DNA from: Fidelibacterota bacterium
GTDB taxonomy: Bacteria > Fidelibacterota > Marinisomatia > Marinisomatales > CAZVFT01
NCBI GenBank assembly: GCA_014381485.1
Contig: JACNLN010000094.1
Location: 1-16,468, forward strand
DNA: 16,468 nt
Direction of reading: 5' to 3'
Shown: positions 7,100-14,984 of the stretch, one piece after another
Position numbering within the stretch: position 1 is the stretch's first letter
Layout of the letters: each line of letters starts with the position of its first letter
Program-made: the position numbers and the translations under genes
Notes under the pieces: generated by a model
What the model saw: the letters and a program-made list of their open reading frames with translations, nothing else
Told to the model about the DNA's origin: nothing
Database searches by the model: none

Positions 7100-9373
7100 A
7101 TGGCAATATCTCGAAGGGAGTTTATAAAAACATCAGCCGCAGCAACAGCCGCAGCAAGTATTGGTGTTCAGTTGTTTCCCGGTAAGTTGTATGGCGGAGC
7201 GTTCTGGACTACCTGGCATAAGTCTGTATGTAGATACTGCGGTGTGGGCTGCGGCGTTATGATCGGTGAAAAGGGCGGTAAAATCACCGCTATTAAGGGT
7301 GACAATGAAAACACTGTAAATAATGGTCATCTGTGTTTGAAGGCGTTCTATCTTAACAAAGCGGTACATGCTGATACCCGTCTGAAACACCCCATGATCC
7401 GTAAGAATGGAAAATTGGTAAAAGCCAGCTGGGATGAAGCGTTGGATCTTGTTGCTAAGAAATTTAATGAGATTCGTAAAGCACACGGTGGAAACGCACT
7501 GGCTTTCTACGGTTCAGGGCAGGCAGAGACGGAAGAGACCTATATGGCGAACAAACTATTCAAAGGTTGTATCGGTACGAACAACGTTGAAGGGAATCCC
7601 CGTCTTTGTATGGCAAGTGCTGTAGGTGGTTATTTGACAAGCCTTGGTGCTGATGAGCCCGCAGGGACTTACCAGGATATTGAAAAAGCAAAACTCTTTA
7701 TGCTGGTGGGTACAAATACTGCAGAAGCACATCCAATCGTTTTCGAAAGGATTATGCGTCATAAAAATAAGAATCCTGATGTAAAAATCGTTATTATCGA
7801 TCCACGGAAAACACCAACGGATCAGGTAGCTGATTTACATCTGTTTCCAAAGCCGGGATTCGATCTGGCTGTTTTTAATGCAATAGCGCATATCCTTGTT
7901 AATGAAGGTTACGCCGATGAATCATTCATAGGAAAGCATGTCTTCATTAAGGATAATGAGGAAAACAAGCATACGTTTGAGGAATACAAAAAGTTCTTAG
8001 AAGACTACACACCTGAGAATGCTGAAAAGATAAGTGGTGTTCCAGCACAAGATATCATCAAGGCGGCACGGATGTTTGGTAAGGCAAAAACAGCTATGAG
8101 TATGTGGACGATGGGATTAAATCAGCGTATGCGTGGTGTCTGGGCAAACAATCTGATAACCAACTTGCACCTGATCACAGGGAAAATTGGTGTTCCCGGC
8201 AGTGATGCATTTTCATTAACCGGACAGCCCAATGCTTGCGGTGGTGTACGAGAAGGTGGTGGATTGTGTCATATACTTCCCGGTCACCATCTGGTGGTGA
8301 AGGAAGCTCATCGGAAAAAGGTTGCAAAAGTCTGGGGCGTTCCTGCAAGCAATATTCAGCCGAAACCGGGTAAGCACACGATCGCTATGTTTTCTGCGTT
8401 GAACACGGGTGATATCAAAGGTATATACATCATGTGCACAAATCCTGCTCATTCATTGCCCAACTTAAGTAAATACTGGAAGGGCCTGAAAGAGCAGTTT
8501 GTTGTTGTTGCGGACTCATTCTTCCCGACAATGACAACGGATTATGCAGATGTTGTTCTCCCGGCTGCTTTCTGGACAGAAAAAGAAGGTATATATGGTT
8601 GTACGGAACGACGTTCTCAGTATATGCCTAAAATCATAGATCCAGCAGGTGAAGCCCGGTGGGATGCTTTCATTCTTCGTGATCTTGGTAAAAAGATGGG
8701 ATTTGAAAAGGAGTTTGCCAAGTACGAAACAGCAGAGATTATGTGGGATGAATATCGCAGCCTGACTAAAGGGAAAGATATGAACTTAATGGGTGCTTCA
8801 TATAATCGTCTGAAGGAAGTTCGGGGTTTGGTCTGGCCGGTACCGACTGAAGATCATCCGGGCACATACAAACGCTTTACAGACGGTGATCCGATCTATG
8901 ATGCGCTTCCAGCTGAAAAGAAAAAAGGCCGCCGGATGTATTTTTATGGACCTAAGGCGAAAGATGGTAAAGCTACAGTCTGGATGAGACCTCATGCTGA
9001 TCCGGGTGAACCAACTGATGCAGAATTTCCGATAGCCTTGACTACCGGACGAATTCTCGAACACTGGCATACATTGACAATGACCGGGACATCACCCGAA
9101 CTTAATCGGGCAGTTCCGAAAGCCTATGTAGAGATTAATCCTGCTGATGCAAAAAAAATGGGCATCAAAAACAAGGATCAGGTGATTGTAGAGACTCGAC
9201 GTGGTGAATTGGAGATTGAAGCAAGAGTTATTGACAGACCTGCTCCGGGGACTGTATTTGTTCCATTCCATTGGAGAGAGTGGCCGATCAATGTGCTGTG
9301 CAGTGATGTCTTCGATCCCGGTTCAAAAGAACCAGAATATAAGGTCGCTGCTGCCAGAATCAGAAAAGCCTGA
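7100..9373 (+). CDS. napA: Periplasmic nitrate reductase catalytic subunit NapA
   Basis: A 757-residue molybdopterin oxidoreductase that reduces nitrate to nitrite in the periplasm. The N-terminus carries a Tat signal (SRREFIKTSAAA, residues 4-15). The [4Fe-4S] ligands are C44, C47, C51 (CRYCGVGC) and C79, with the conserved K81 in CLKAF that bridges cluster and cofactor. C170 in NPRLCMASAVGGY is the expected Mo ligand, followed by the NapA-like GADEPAGTYQDIE. The C-terminal molybdopterin-binding domain ends with PFHWREWPIN...DVFDP.SKEPEYK, typical of NapA. A cysteine ligand argues for the Nap/assimilatory-nitrate group rather than selenocysteine formate dehydrogenases. The length is close to the monomeric Desulfovibrio enzyme and shorter than the NapAB-type enzyme of E. 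coli. Ribosome site AAGGAG precedes the ATG by 8 nt. An assimilatory or formate-type relative is unlikely given napD, napG and napH next door. Confidence 0.92.
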   Translation: MAISRREFIKTSAAATAAASIGVQLFPGKLYGGAFWTTWHKSVCRYCGVGCGVMIGEKGGKITAIKGDNENTVNNGHLCLKAFYLNKAVHADTRLKHPMIRKNGKLVKASWDEALDLVAKKFNEIRKAHGGNALAFYGSGQAETEETYMANKLFKGCIGTNNVEGNPRLCMASAVGGYLTSLGADEPAGTYQDIEKAKLFMLVGTNTAEAHPIVFERIMRHKNKNPDVKIVIIDPRKTPTDQVADLHLFPKPGFDLAVFNAIAHILVNEGYADESFIGKHVFIKDNEENKHTFEEYKKFLEDYTPENAEKISGVPAQDIIKAARMFGKAKTAMSMWTMGLNQRMRGVWANNLITNLHLITGKIGVPGSDAFSLTGQPNACGGVREGGGLCHILPGHHLVVKEAHRKKVAKVWGVPASNIQPKPGKHTIAMFSALNTGDIKGIYIMCTNPAHSLPNLSKYWKGLKEQFVVVADSFFPTMTTDYADVVLPAAFWTEKEGIYGCTERRSQYMPKIIDPAGEARWDAFILRDLGKKMGFEKEFAKYETAEIMWDEYRSLTKGKDMNLMGASYNRLKEVRGLVWPVPTEDHPGTYKRFTDGDPIYDALPAEKKKGRRMYFYGPKAKDGKATVWMRPHADPGEPTDAEFPIALTTGRILEHWHTLTMTGTSPELNRAVPKAYVEINPADAKKMGIKNKDQVIVETRRGELEIEARVIDRPAPGTVFVPFHWREWPINVLCSDVFDPGSKEPEYKVAAARIRKA

Positions 9374-9424
9374 TTACAGGTTAATTGCAGGTGCAGGGCG
9401 AATGTGTTCCCTCTTGGCATTATT

Positions 9425-9455
9425 GGTGGGGGTAATAGGTTTAAATACCCCCACC
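9425..9455 (+). other. Strong RNA hairpin between napA and the next gene
   Basis: GGTGGGGGTA (9425-9434) and TACCCCCACC (9446-9455) form a perfect 10-bp stem with an 11-nt loop inside the 110-nt gap after napA. No T run follows (next bases CTCCCTGC), so it does not look like an intrinsic terminator. An RNA processing or 3'-end stabilising element that raises napA mRNA relative to the downstream genes is plausible. Confidence 0.6.
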
Positions 9456-9483
9456 CTCCCTGCTAACTTAAGAAAATTAATTG

Positions 9484-10059
9484 ATGGCTCGCCTTAGTCA
9501 AGACGTAGTTTCACGGAAAGAATTTATCAGGGGTTTCACACATTGGTTTAAAAGTGAGATCCTGAATAGTTCTGATGAATCTGGTGACAAATACCAAGAT
9601 TATCTATTACTCCCCGGAATAGAAACCCTAAACGCTTTTCTTGATAAATGCAATCAGTGTTACGATTGTGTTGAAGTCTGTCCGAACGAGTCTATCAGAG
9701 TATGGCATAAAAACCATTCTCGATTAGATGGTTATCCAGTTATTGTTCCAAAAATAGAGCCGTGCCATTTTTGTGATAATTTTCCCTGTATTGATGTTTG
9801 TTCTACGGGTGCAGTACAGAAGAAAAATAGTCATCTACCACTGGGAGTGGTGTCAATTAATGAACAACATTGTCATGCATATCAGGATCATTTTTGCCTT
9901 ACCTGTGTTAACAGTTGTCCAGAAAGCGGAAAGGCAATATCTACCGACCACATTGGCCGCCCGTTTATCATAAAAGATAAGTGCACAGGATGTGGAGTTT
10001 GCATTAACGTTTGTCCGGCAGAAAAACCGGCAATTAGAATTTTACATACAGGAGAGTAA
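9484..10059 (+). CDS. NapF/NapG-like polyferredoxin with four [4Fe-4S] motifs (first copy)
   Basis: A 191-residue ferredoxin. The ATG at 9484 is preferred over the TTG one codon earlier. Four cysteine clusters are visible: C56-C59-C62-C66; C94-C97-C102-C106; C130-C138-C141-C145; and C167-C170-C173-C177. The irregular middle spacings match the NapF/NapG (MauM) group, which passes electrons between NapH and the nitrate reductase or acts in NapA maturation. SRKEFIRGF at 10-18 recalls a degraded twin-arginine motif but lacks RR and no hydrophobic stretch follows, so it is probably cytoplasmic. The Shine-Dalgarno is weak. The ferredoxin at 10331-10846 has the same cysteine plan, so the two look like duplicates flanking napD. 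Confidence 0.82.
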   Translation: MARLSQDVVSRKEFIRGFTHWFKSEILNSSDESGDKYQDYLLLPGIETLNAFLDKCNQCYDCVEVCPNESIRVWHKNHSRLDGYPVIVPKIEPCHFCDNFPCIDVCSTGAVQKKNSHLPLGVVSINEQHCHAYQDHFCLTCVNSCPESGKAISTDHIGRPFIIKDKCTGCGVCINVCPAEKPAIRILHTGE

Positions 10060-10060
10060 T

Positions 10061-10321
10061 ATGCCAATAGCAGGAGTTGTAGTGTTAACCGTGCCAGAAA
10101 AAACCAACGAGATTTTACTTCAATTGAATAAGATTAAAAATGTCACCACTTATGGTGTCCACAAGGAGAATTTCGTTGTGGCTGTGTTTGAAGGAGAAAC
10201 ACCAAATGAGCTCGAGGGAATGAGCGACAGAATCATTAAAACAATTCCAGGGGTGCTTGGGATTTATCCAGCTTACGTGAATTTTGAAGATATAGAATTG
10301 CAGGAAGACGAGGAGGAGTAA
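10061..10321 (+). CDS. napD: NapA signal-peptide chaperone NapD
   Basis: A small 86-residue protein beginning MPIAGVVVLTVPEK at 10061, behind an AGGAGAG ribosome site and 1 nt after the preceding stop. A longer in-frame version from 9992 would lie inside the previous gene and is not credible. Length, the ferredoxin-like pattern, the internal GVHKENFVVAVFEGE segment and the acidic tail match NapD, a cytoplasmic chaperone that binds the NapA Tat signal and holds back export until the molybdenum cofactor is inserted. Its presence supports the NapA call and Tat export. Confidence 0.85.
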   Translation: MPIAGVVVLTVPEKTNEILLQLNKIKNVTTYGVHKENFVVAVFEGETPNELEGMSDRIIKTIPGVLGIYPAYVNFEDIELQEDEEE

Positions 10322-10330
10322 TATTAACAA

Positions 10331-10846
10331 ATGTTGTTGGAATGGTTAGGTAAATTAACCTATTTACAAGATCCTCTGAGACCCCCAGGGGCGGTTGAAG
10401 AAGATGAATTTCTTCAGAGGTGTATTCGCTGCCGGAAGTGCGAAGAGGTGTGTCCATACTACTCTATCAAGTCTGCTCACGGGGAATGGGGGCTGAAGAT
10501 GGGGACGCCATTCATTTCTCCCAGAGACATCCCCTGTTATCTGTGTGACGATTTTCCTTGCATTGATTCCTGTCCCACGAATGCTCTTGAGCCAGTCGAA
10601 TCAAAAGAAGACATCAGGATGGGCATTGCTGTGATTGACAAAACACTGTGTTTTGCTTACAATGGTATTATGTGCCGTGCTTGTTTTGATCGCTGTCCAA
10701 TTTACAGAGAAGCAATAACCTTAGAACAAGAGCTATATCCTGTAGTGCATGAAGATAAATGTGTCGGATGCGGCATTTGTGAACATGTTTGTCCGACAGA
10801 ACAAACTTCCATCACTATGCTGAGTTCACACAAGGTTATCAGTTAG
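10331..10846 (+). CDS. napG: NapG-like polyferredoxin with four [4Fe-4S] motifs (second copy)
   Basis: A 171-residue ferredoxin with clusters C31-C34-C37-C41, C69-C72-C77-C81, C107-C115-C118-C122 and C144-C147-C150-C154. The spacing is identical to the first copy, and both share DDFPCID/DNFPCID around cluster two. It is placed directly before napH, the usual place of napG, whose product accepts electrons from NapH at the membrane. Most NapG proteins carry a Tat signal. This one starts MLLEWLGKLTYLQDP with no RR, so it would stay on the cytoplasmic side unless carried across by a partner. The gene starts 9 nt after napD and ends 4 nt before napH. Confidence 0.82.
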   Translation: MLLEWLGKLTYLQDPLRPPGAVEEDEFLQRCIRCRKCEEVCPYYSIKSAHGEWGLKMGTPFISPRDIPCYLCDDFPCIDSCPTNALEPVESKEDIRMGIAVIDKTLCFAYNGIMCRACFDRCPIYREAITLEQELYPVVHEDKCVGCGICEHVCPTEQTSITMLSSHKVIS

Positions 10847-10850
10847 GGAA

Positions 10851-11678
10851 ATGAGGAAGTTTGAAAAATATATTAACGACCACCTTCATTCTCTGAGAAG
10901 AACGATTCAGGTGGGCACAGTTCTATTGATCGTAACCATACCGTTATTAAATAAAATAGGTTTCCATGCTGTCAGCGGAACTTTTTATAGTTTAAGTATT
11001 GGTGAATTGGATATTGTGGATCCTGCATTGGCGCTGCAAACTATATTGTTAACCAAAAGTATTTATCTGCCATTACTGATAGCAATTGTTATTCCAATTC
11101 TTATTGCGGTATTTTTTGGAAAGGTTTTTTGCAGTTGGGTTTGTCCCTATAATTTTCTTGCGGAGTTTTCAGAAAAATTACGAAGAAAAATCAAACCGCC
11201 TGCGACCTATCGAAACAGAAACCCAAAACCTCAATATTACTGGTTAATTTTTGGTATTATTCTTATGCTGTTAATAATTACAGGTGTACCTGTAATCACG
11301 TTGATTTCAATGCCGGGATTAATTACTTCTCAAATAGCGGATGGTCTCTTCTACAATGTTGTAGGTATCGAGATCCTGCTGGTAGTTATCCTGCTTGTAT
11401 TAGAACTGTTTGTTGCTTCAAGGTTCTGGTGTAAATATGCCTGTCCGGTGGGAGCAACTTTGGCAGTGGTTCGGTCTAAACATGCTCTCAAGATAAAATA
11501 TGAACCAGGTAATTGCGCAAAATGCAGTGAAAAAACCGAAAATCCATGCAATAAAGCCTGTCCAATAAATTTAAACCCGAGACTGGCAGGTATATATCCG
11601 TACTGCCACAATTGTTTTGAGTGTGTTGACAGATGCAGGGATATTGGATGTCAGGCATTGTCGATTACTTTTAAATAA
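10851..11678 (+). CDS. napH: Membrane iron-sulfur protein NapH
   Basis: A 275-residue protein with about four membrane segments (about 21-34, 70-92, 130-152, 172-190). It carries the two CxxxCP motifs of the NapH/NosR group (C94SWVC98P and C194KYAC198P), followed by two C-terminal ferredoxin motifs: C222-C225-C233-C237 and C252-C255-C258-C262. NapH works with NapG as a quinol-oxidising module that feeds periplasmic nitrate reductase. With no NapC in the window this is one possible quinol route to NapA; the Rieske/cytochrome b pair is another. The start is 4 nt after the napG stop. The family is clear; the electron path is inferred. Confidence 0.88.
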   Translation: MRKFEKYINDHLHSLRRTIQVGTVLLIVTIPLLNKIGFHAVSGTFYSLSIGELDIVDPALALQTILLTKSIYLPLLIAIVIPILIAVFFGKVFCSWVCPYNFLAEFSEKLRRKIKPPATYRNRNPKPQYYWLIFGIILMLLIITGVPVITLISMPGLITSQIADGLFYNVVGIEILLVVILLVLELFVASRFWCKYACPVGATLAVVRSKHALKIKYEPGNCAKCSEKTENPCNKACPINLNPRLAGIYPYCHNCFECVDRCRDIGCQALSITFK

Positions 11679-11762
11679 GAAAATGAAATATTTATGAAAT
11701 TGGGAAAATATAAACAATTCGAGAGATTAAATATTCAAGATTACAATTAAAAGGGCGATTAA

Positions 11763-12230
11763 ATGGAAAAAGAAAAGCAACAAAAGCAAACGAGAAGGGA
11801 TTTCCTCTTTAAATTTGGAATTATTGGTGTTTTAGTCATTGGTATTGGAGCGTTCGTCAGAAACTTATTCCTTTTTATTTTTCCAAGAAAAAAGGAGGTG
11901 AGGTATCATAAATACTTAGTTGGAAGGGTTAGTAAAATTCCTCTTGGAGAAGCAAAGGAGATTACCATACAGAAGAAACCGGTGTTTGTAGTTCATCTTG
12001 AGGATGGCTTTAAAGTGTTTTCTGGAATCTGTACTCATCTGGGCTGCATTATAAAATGGGAAGAGAATAATAACCGTTTCTTTTGTCCCTGTCATAAAGG
12101 GATATTTGATAAAACGGGGAAAGTTGTTGATGGTCCTCCTCCTGAACCTCTGCATGAGTATAAAGTAGAGCAGGAGGAAGATTTGGTGTTTGTTTATGTC
12201 AAAGATAAAGTTAAGGGTCCTTGGTCATGA
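11763..12230 (+). CDS. Rieske [2Fe-2S] protein
   Basis: A 155-residue protein with a Tat-type N-terminus (TRRDFL at 10-15, hydrophobic 18-40), which normally stays as a membrane anchor in Rieske proteins of bc complexes. The Rieske motifs are intact: C90THLGC95 and C108PCH111KG, giving two Cys and two His ligands, with GPPPEPL in the third loop. The two extra cysteines C95 and C110 could form the stabilising disulfide of high-potential Rieske proteins. It overlaps the cytochrome b start (ATGA). The 84 nt before it is the second largest gap in the operon and holds no convincing promoter. Role: taking an electron from quinol at the Qo site and passing it to a periplasmic cytochrome. Confidence 0.92.
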   Translation: MEKEKQQKQTRRDFLFKFGIIGVLVIGIGAFVRNLFLFIFPRKKEVRYHKYLVGRVSKIPLGEAKEITIQKKPVFVVHLEDGFKVFSGICTHLGCIIKWEENNNRFFCPCHKGIFDKTGKVVDGPPPEPLHEYKVEQEEDLVFVYVKDKVKGPWS

Positions 12231-13273
12231 GTGTAAAAGAGTGGTTAAAAGAACGATTTCCAATTGATTACGAGAAATTTGTCGAAATCAATGAAAATAT
12301 TTTTATTAAAGAACCGATCCCGTTACATATGAAAAAATGGTTGCTGGCTATGGGAACAACGCCGTTTATCTTGCTTCCGATGCAGATTATCACGGGAATC
12401 CTTCTGGCGTTTTATTTTGTACCATCGCCGGAGATGGCGTATGAAAGTGTCAGATATATAACAGAAGAGGTACAATTGGGATTCTGGATTCGCGGGTTTC
12501 ATCACTGGGGTGCTAACCTGATGATTATTTCCATATTTTTACATATGATGCGAGTCTTTTTTACCCATGCTTACCGGAAACCCCGGGAAATTAATTGGAT
12601 TGTGGGATTTATTTTGTTGTTTCTTGTGTTGACCATCTCATTTACTGGTTATTCTCTGACTTACAATCAATTATCCTACTGGGCTGCTACTGTGGGGACA
12701 AACCTTGTGAAGGAAACGCCCCTTATCGGTGGATTTTTAGTAAATATGCTAAGAGGAGGGGAGAGTGTTACTGCTAATACTCTAACACGTTTTTATACCC
12801 TGCATGTGTGGTTGCTTCCACTTTTGATTACGCTAATGATTGTTATTCACATAATTGTGTTGCGGGTTCATGGTATATCTGAACCGGAGGGATATGATAA
12901 AGGGTATTACCCCTTTTATCCATCTCATTTTAATAAGATTATCATAGTTACTTTATTCCTCATTTCCCTGATAAGTTTACTAACAGTAATCCTTCCTCCG
13001 GGACTGGGCCAGCCAGCAGATCCAATGAATACCCCTCTTCATATAAAACCTGAGTGGTATTTTTTCTCTGTATTCTTATTCCTGAAGCTGGTTCCAATTA
13101 AACTGGGAATCCTGTTGATTGGATTGATTGTGCTCATAATGATTTTCTGGCCATTTATTGAGCCTCTAACTTCAAAGAAGGAGGACAGGAGAGCGATCAT
13201 CAATTATGTATTGGGAGGAACTGCTATTTTAATACTTATAGCATTCACGATTTTAGAAACCATTTCGCTTTAA
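12227..13273 (+). CDS. Cytochrome b, fused b6/subunit-IV-like form
   Basis: A 348-residue protein from the ATG at 12227, which overlaps the Rieske stop as ATGA; a TTG two codons earlier is less likely. It has about eight membrane helices. Heme ligands are H92 and H106 in the second helix and H193 and H208 in the fourth. The 14 residues between the second pair match b6f-type rather than mitochondrial-type cytochrome b. TGYSL at 140-144 and the Qo-site motif PEWY at 275-278 are present, so both halves are in one chain. The position of Cys35 of cytochrome b6, which binds heme cn, appears to be alanine. With the Rieske protein this makes a quinol:cytochrome c oxidoreductase core without a cytochrome c1 or f gene. 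Confidence 0.93.
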   Translation: MSVKEWLKERFPIDYEKFVEINENIFIKEPIPLHMKKWLLAMGTTPFILLPMQIITGILLAFYFVPSPEMAYESVRYITEEVQLGFWIRGFHHWGANLMIISIFLHMMRVFFTHAYRKPREINWIVGFILLFLVLTISFTGYSLTYNQLSYWAATVGTNLVKETPLIGGFLVNMLRGGESVTANTLTRFYTLHVWLLPLLITLMIVIHIIVLRVHGISEPEGYDKGYYPFYPSHFNKIIIVTLFLISLISLLTVILPPGLGQPADPMNTPLHIKPEWYFFSVFLFLKLVPIKLGILLIGLIVLIMIFWPFIEPLTSKKEDRRAIINYVLGGTAILILIAFTILETISL

Positions 13274-13301
13274 TTATTAACAAAAATAGACCGGAGGTAA
13301 T

Positions 13302-14915
13302 ATGAACAATGCAAAGATCCAACAGTGGTTAATTGGTATTTTTAGTGTACTTCTTATCGTATCTCTTATGATTGTTGCAACAGTTGAAATAAAAAAGACA
13401 CGGGAATACAAGCCAGAAATTGATATTGATAAAATTACAGCTCGATGTATCACCTGTCACGAAAAAGAAAATATTGCAGTGAAGCAGATAGATGCATGGG
13501 AAGAAAGTGAACATGCAGTTATGGGTATTGGTTGTTTTGAATGTCACGAAGCTAAAGATGGCGATTTTGATGCTCAGAGATGCCCCGAGAGTGATTTTCT
13601 AATTGCACGTCATCCTACCCCAAAAGATTGTGCTGAATGTCATGAGCAACAGGTGGCAGAATTTGCTAACAGTAAACACGCACACCAGTTCTGGCTCTTT
13701 GCTAATGCTGACAGGGCAGTATATGAAAACCCCATCTCTACTAGGCACGGTTGCGAACAGTGTCATCAGGTTGGAAATATCTGGCCTGACGGTAGTGTCG
13801 GAGAATGTGACGTGTGCCATGCTAAACATTCATTTGATTTGGCAGTAGCGCGCCAGCCTGAAACATGTGGTGAATGCCACATCGGTCCGGATCATCCACA
13901 CATTGAGATTTATAATGAGTCCAAACACGGGAACATTTTCATAACTAAAGGTGGTGAATGGGATATGGGATACCACACCGCTGATAATGAACCAATTCCC
14001 ATTGAAGCGCCAGTATGTGTTACATGTCATATGGATGGGAATGAAAAGCAGCCCATGACGCATAATGTCAGTGCTCGTTTAGCATGGGAATCTCAGTCTC
14101 CGTGGAGCTATCGCACTGTCTGGGATGAAGAAAATCTTGGAAGCTGGGAGGTGAAACGTGAACGAATGGAATCCATTTGCAAAAGCTGTCATGCCCCCAA
14201 CTTTATAGAAACCTATTTAGTGACTGCTGATTTAGTAAATCTGCAGTATAATGAAATCCGAAGAATGTTTGTATATTGGACGAAAAAGTTAACTAATGAT
14301 AGCTTGATAGATAGACTAAAAGCTGACGGCAAATTTTATTCAAATCCTGTATTAAACGGGTGGGATGAAGTACCGGAACTTGAAATGTACCATGCCTGGC
14401 ATCACGAGGGACGTCGCTTCCGTCATGGAGCTGAAATGATGGGAGCCGATTTCACGCAGTGGCACGGTATCTGGGATTTGCAGGAGGATATGGTTGAATT
14501 GATTGCATGGGCAGCTGAGCATGGAGATAAAGAAGCAGAAGAGTGGGTGGAATCCAATCACCCATCAAAATTTGCTCCATACGCTTTGTATGATATTCCA
14601 GGAAGCGCTTGGGGTATTCCTACAAAGACAAATACGACTCCTTTCGTTTACAAGGATAACAAGGATTATTGGGATCGGATTAAAGCAAATGTGGAAACAG
14701 TTTATAAGAAAGGTTTGCTGGCTGAAGATCAGTGGGATCTATGGATGAAACGGTACGAAAATAAAGACCATTATCTTGGTCTTAAATACAGTTCAGATGT
14801 GGATTCAACCTGGAACTTTTACAAAGAAAGAAACGCATTAGATACCAAGGCATTCAAGGAACAGGCTGTTAAATTAAATTTACCGGGTAAATCATTCTGG
14901 GAACGTAAAAAATAA
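13302..14915 (+). CDS. Octaheme cytochrome c, hydroxylamine oxidoreductase (HAO) family
   Basis: A 537-residue protein with exactly eight CxxCH motifs, at C49, C78, C110, C151, C169, C189, C239 and C293, all in the N-terminal half, followed by a heme-free helical C-terminal half. This layout, with HGAEMMGADFTQWHG at 375-389, matches the HAO family, where the fourth heme is catalytic. An N-terminal hydrophobic stretch (about 8-27) has no clear cleavage site and may be an uncleaved periplasm-facing anchor. HAO homologues in nitrate ammonifiers without NrfA are proposed to reduce nitrite to hydroxylamine or ammonium, and co-transcription with nap fits that. True oxidation of hydroxylamine is the alternative. 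It is the last gene of the operon, with a CGGAGG ribosome site, 28 nt after cytochrome b. Confidence 0.88.
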   Translation: MNNAKIQQWLIGIFSVLLIVSLMIVATVEIKKTREYKPEIDIDKITARCITCHEKENIAVKQIDAWEESEHAVMGIGCFECHEAKDGDFDAQRCPESDFLIARHPTPKDCAECHEQQVAEFANSKHAHQFWLFANADRAVYENPISTRHGCEQCHQVGNIWPDGSVGECDVCHAKHSFDLAVARQPETCGECHIGPDHPHIEIYNESKHGNIFITKGGEWDMGYHTADNEPIPIEAPVCVTCHMDGNEKQPMTHNVSARLAWESQSPWSYRTVWDEENLGSWEVKRERMESICKSCHAPNFIETYLVTADLVNLQYNEIRRMFVYWTKKLTNDSLIDRLKADGKFYSNPVLNGWDEVPELEMYHAWHHEGRRFRHGAEMMGADFTQWHGIWDLQEDMVELIAWAAEHGDKEAEEWVESNHPSKFAPYALYDIPGSAWGIPTKTNTTPFVYKDNKDYWDRIKANVETVYKKGLLAEDQWDLWMKRYENKDHYLGLKYSSDVDSTWNFYKERNALDTKAFKEQAVKLNLPGKSFWERKK

Positions 14916-14984
14916 ATTTTACCTCGTGTAATTTTTCACCTGTGGTAAATTACCAGCGCTTTTTGAAAAATTAGTTCCCTCCGA

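Noticed and set aside
7133..9420. Several minus-strand open frames of 68-117 codons opposite napA
   Set aside because: They are antisense to a well-supported enzyme gene and carry no family features.
9992..10321. A longer 109-codon version of napD
   Set aside because: Its first 23 codons overlap the preceding ferredoxin gene in another frame. The ATG at 10061 has a good ribosome site and gives the normal NapD length.
11694..11750. An 18-codon open frame (ATG at 11694) between napH and the Rieske gene
   Set aside because: No ribosome site, no recognisable content, and such short frames are expected by chance in AT-rich spacers.
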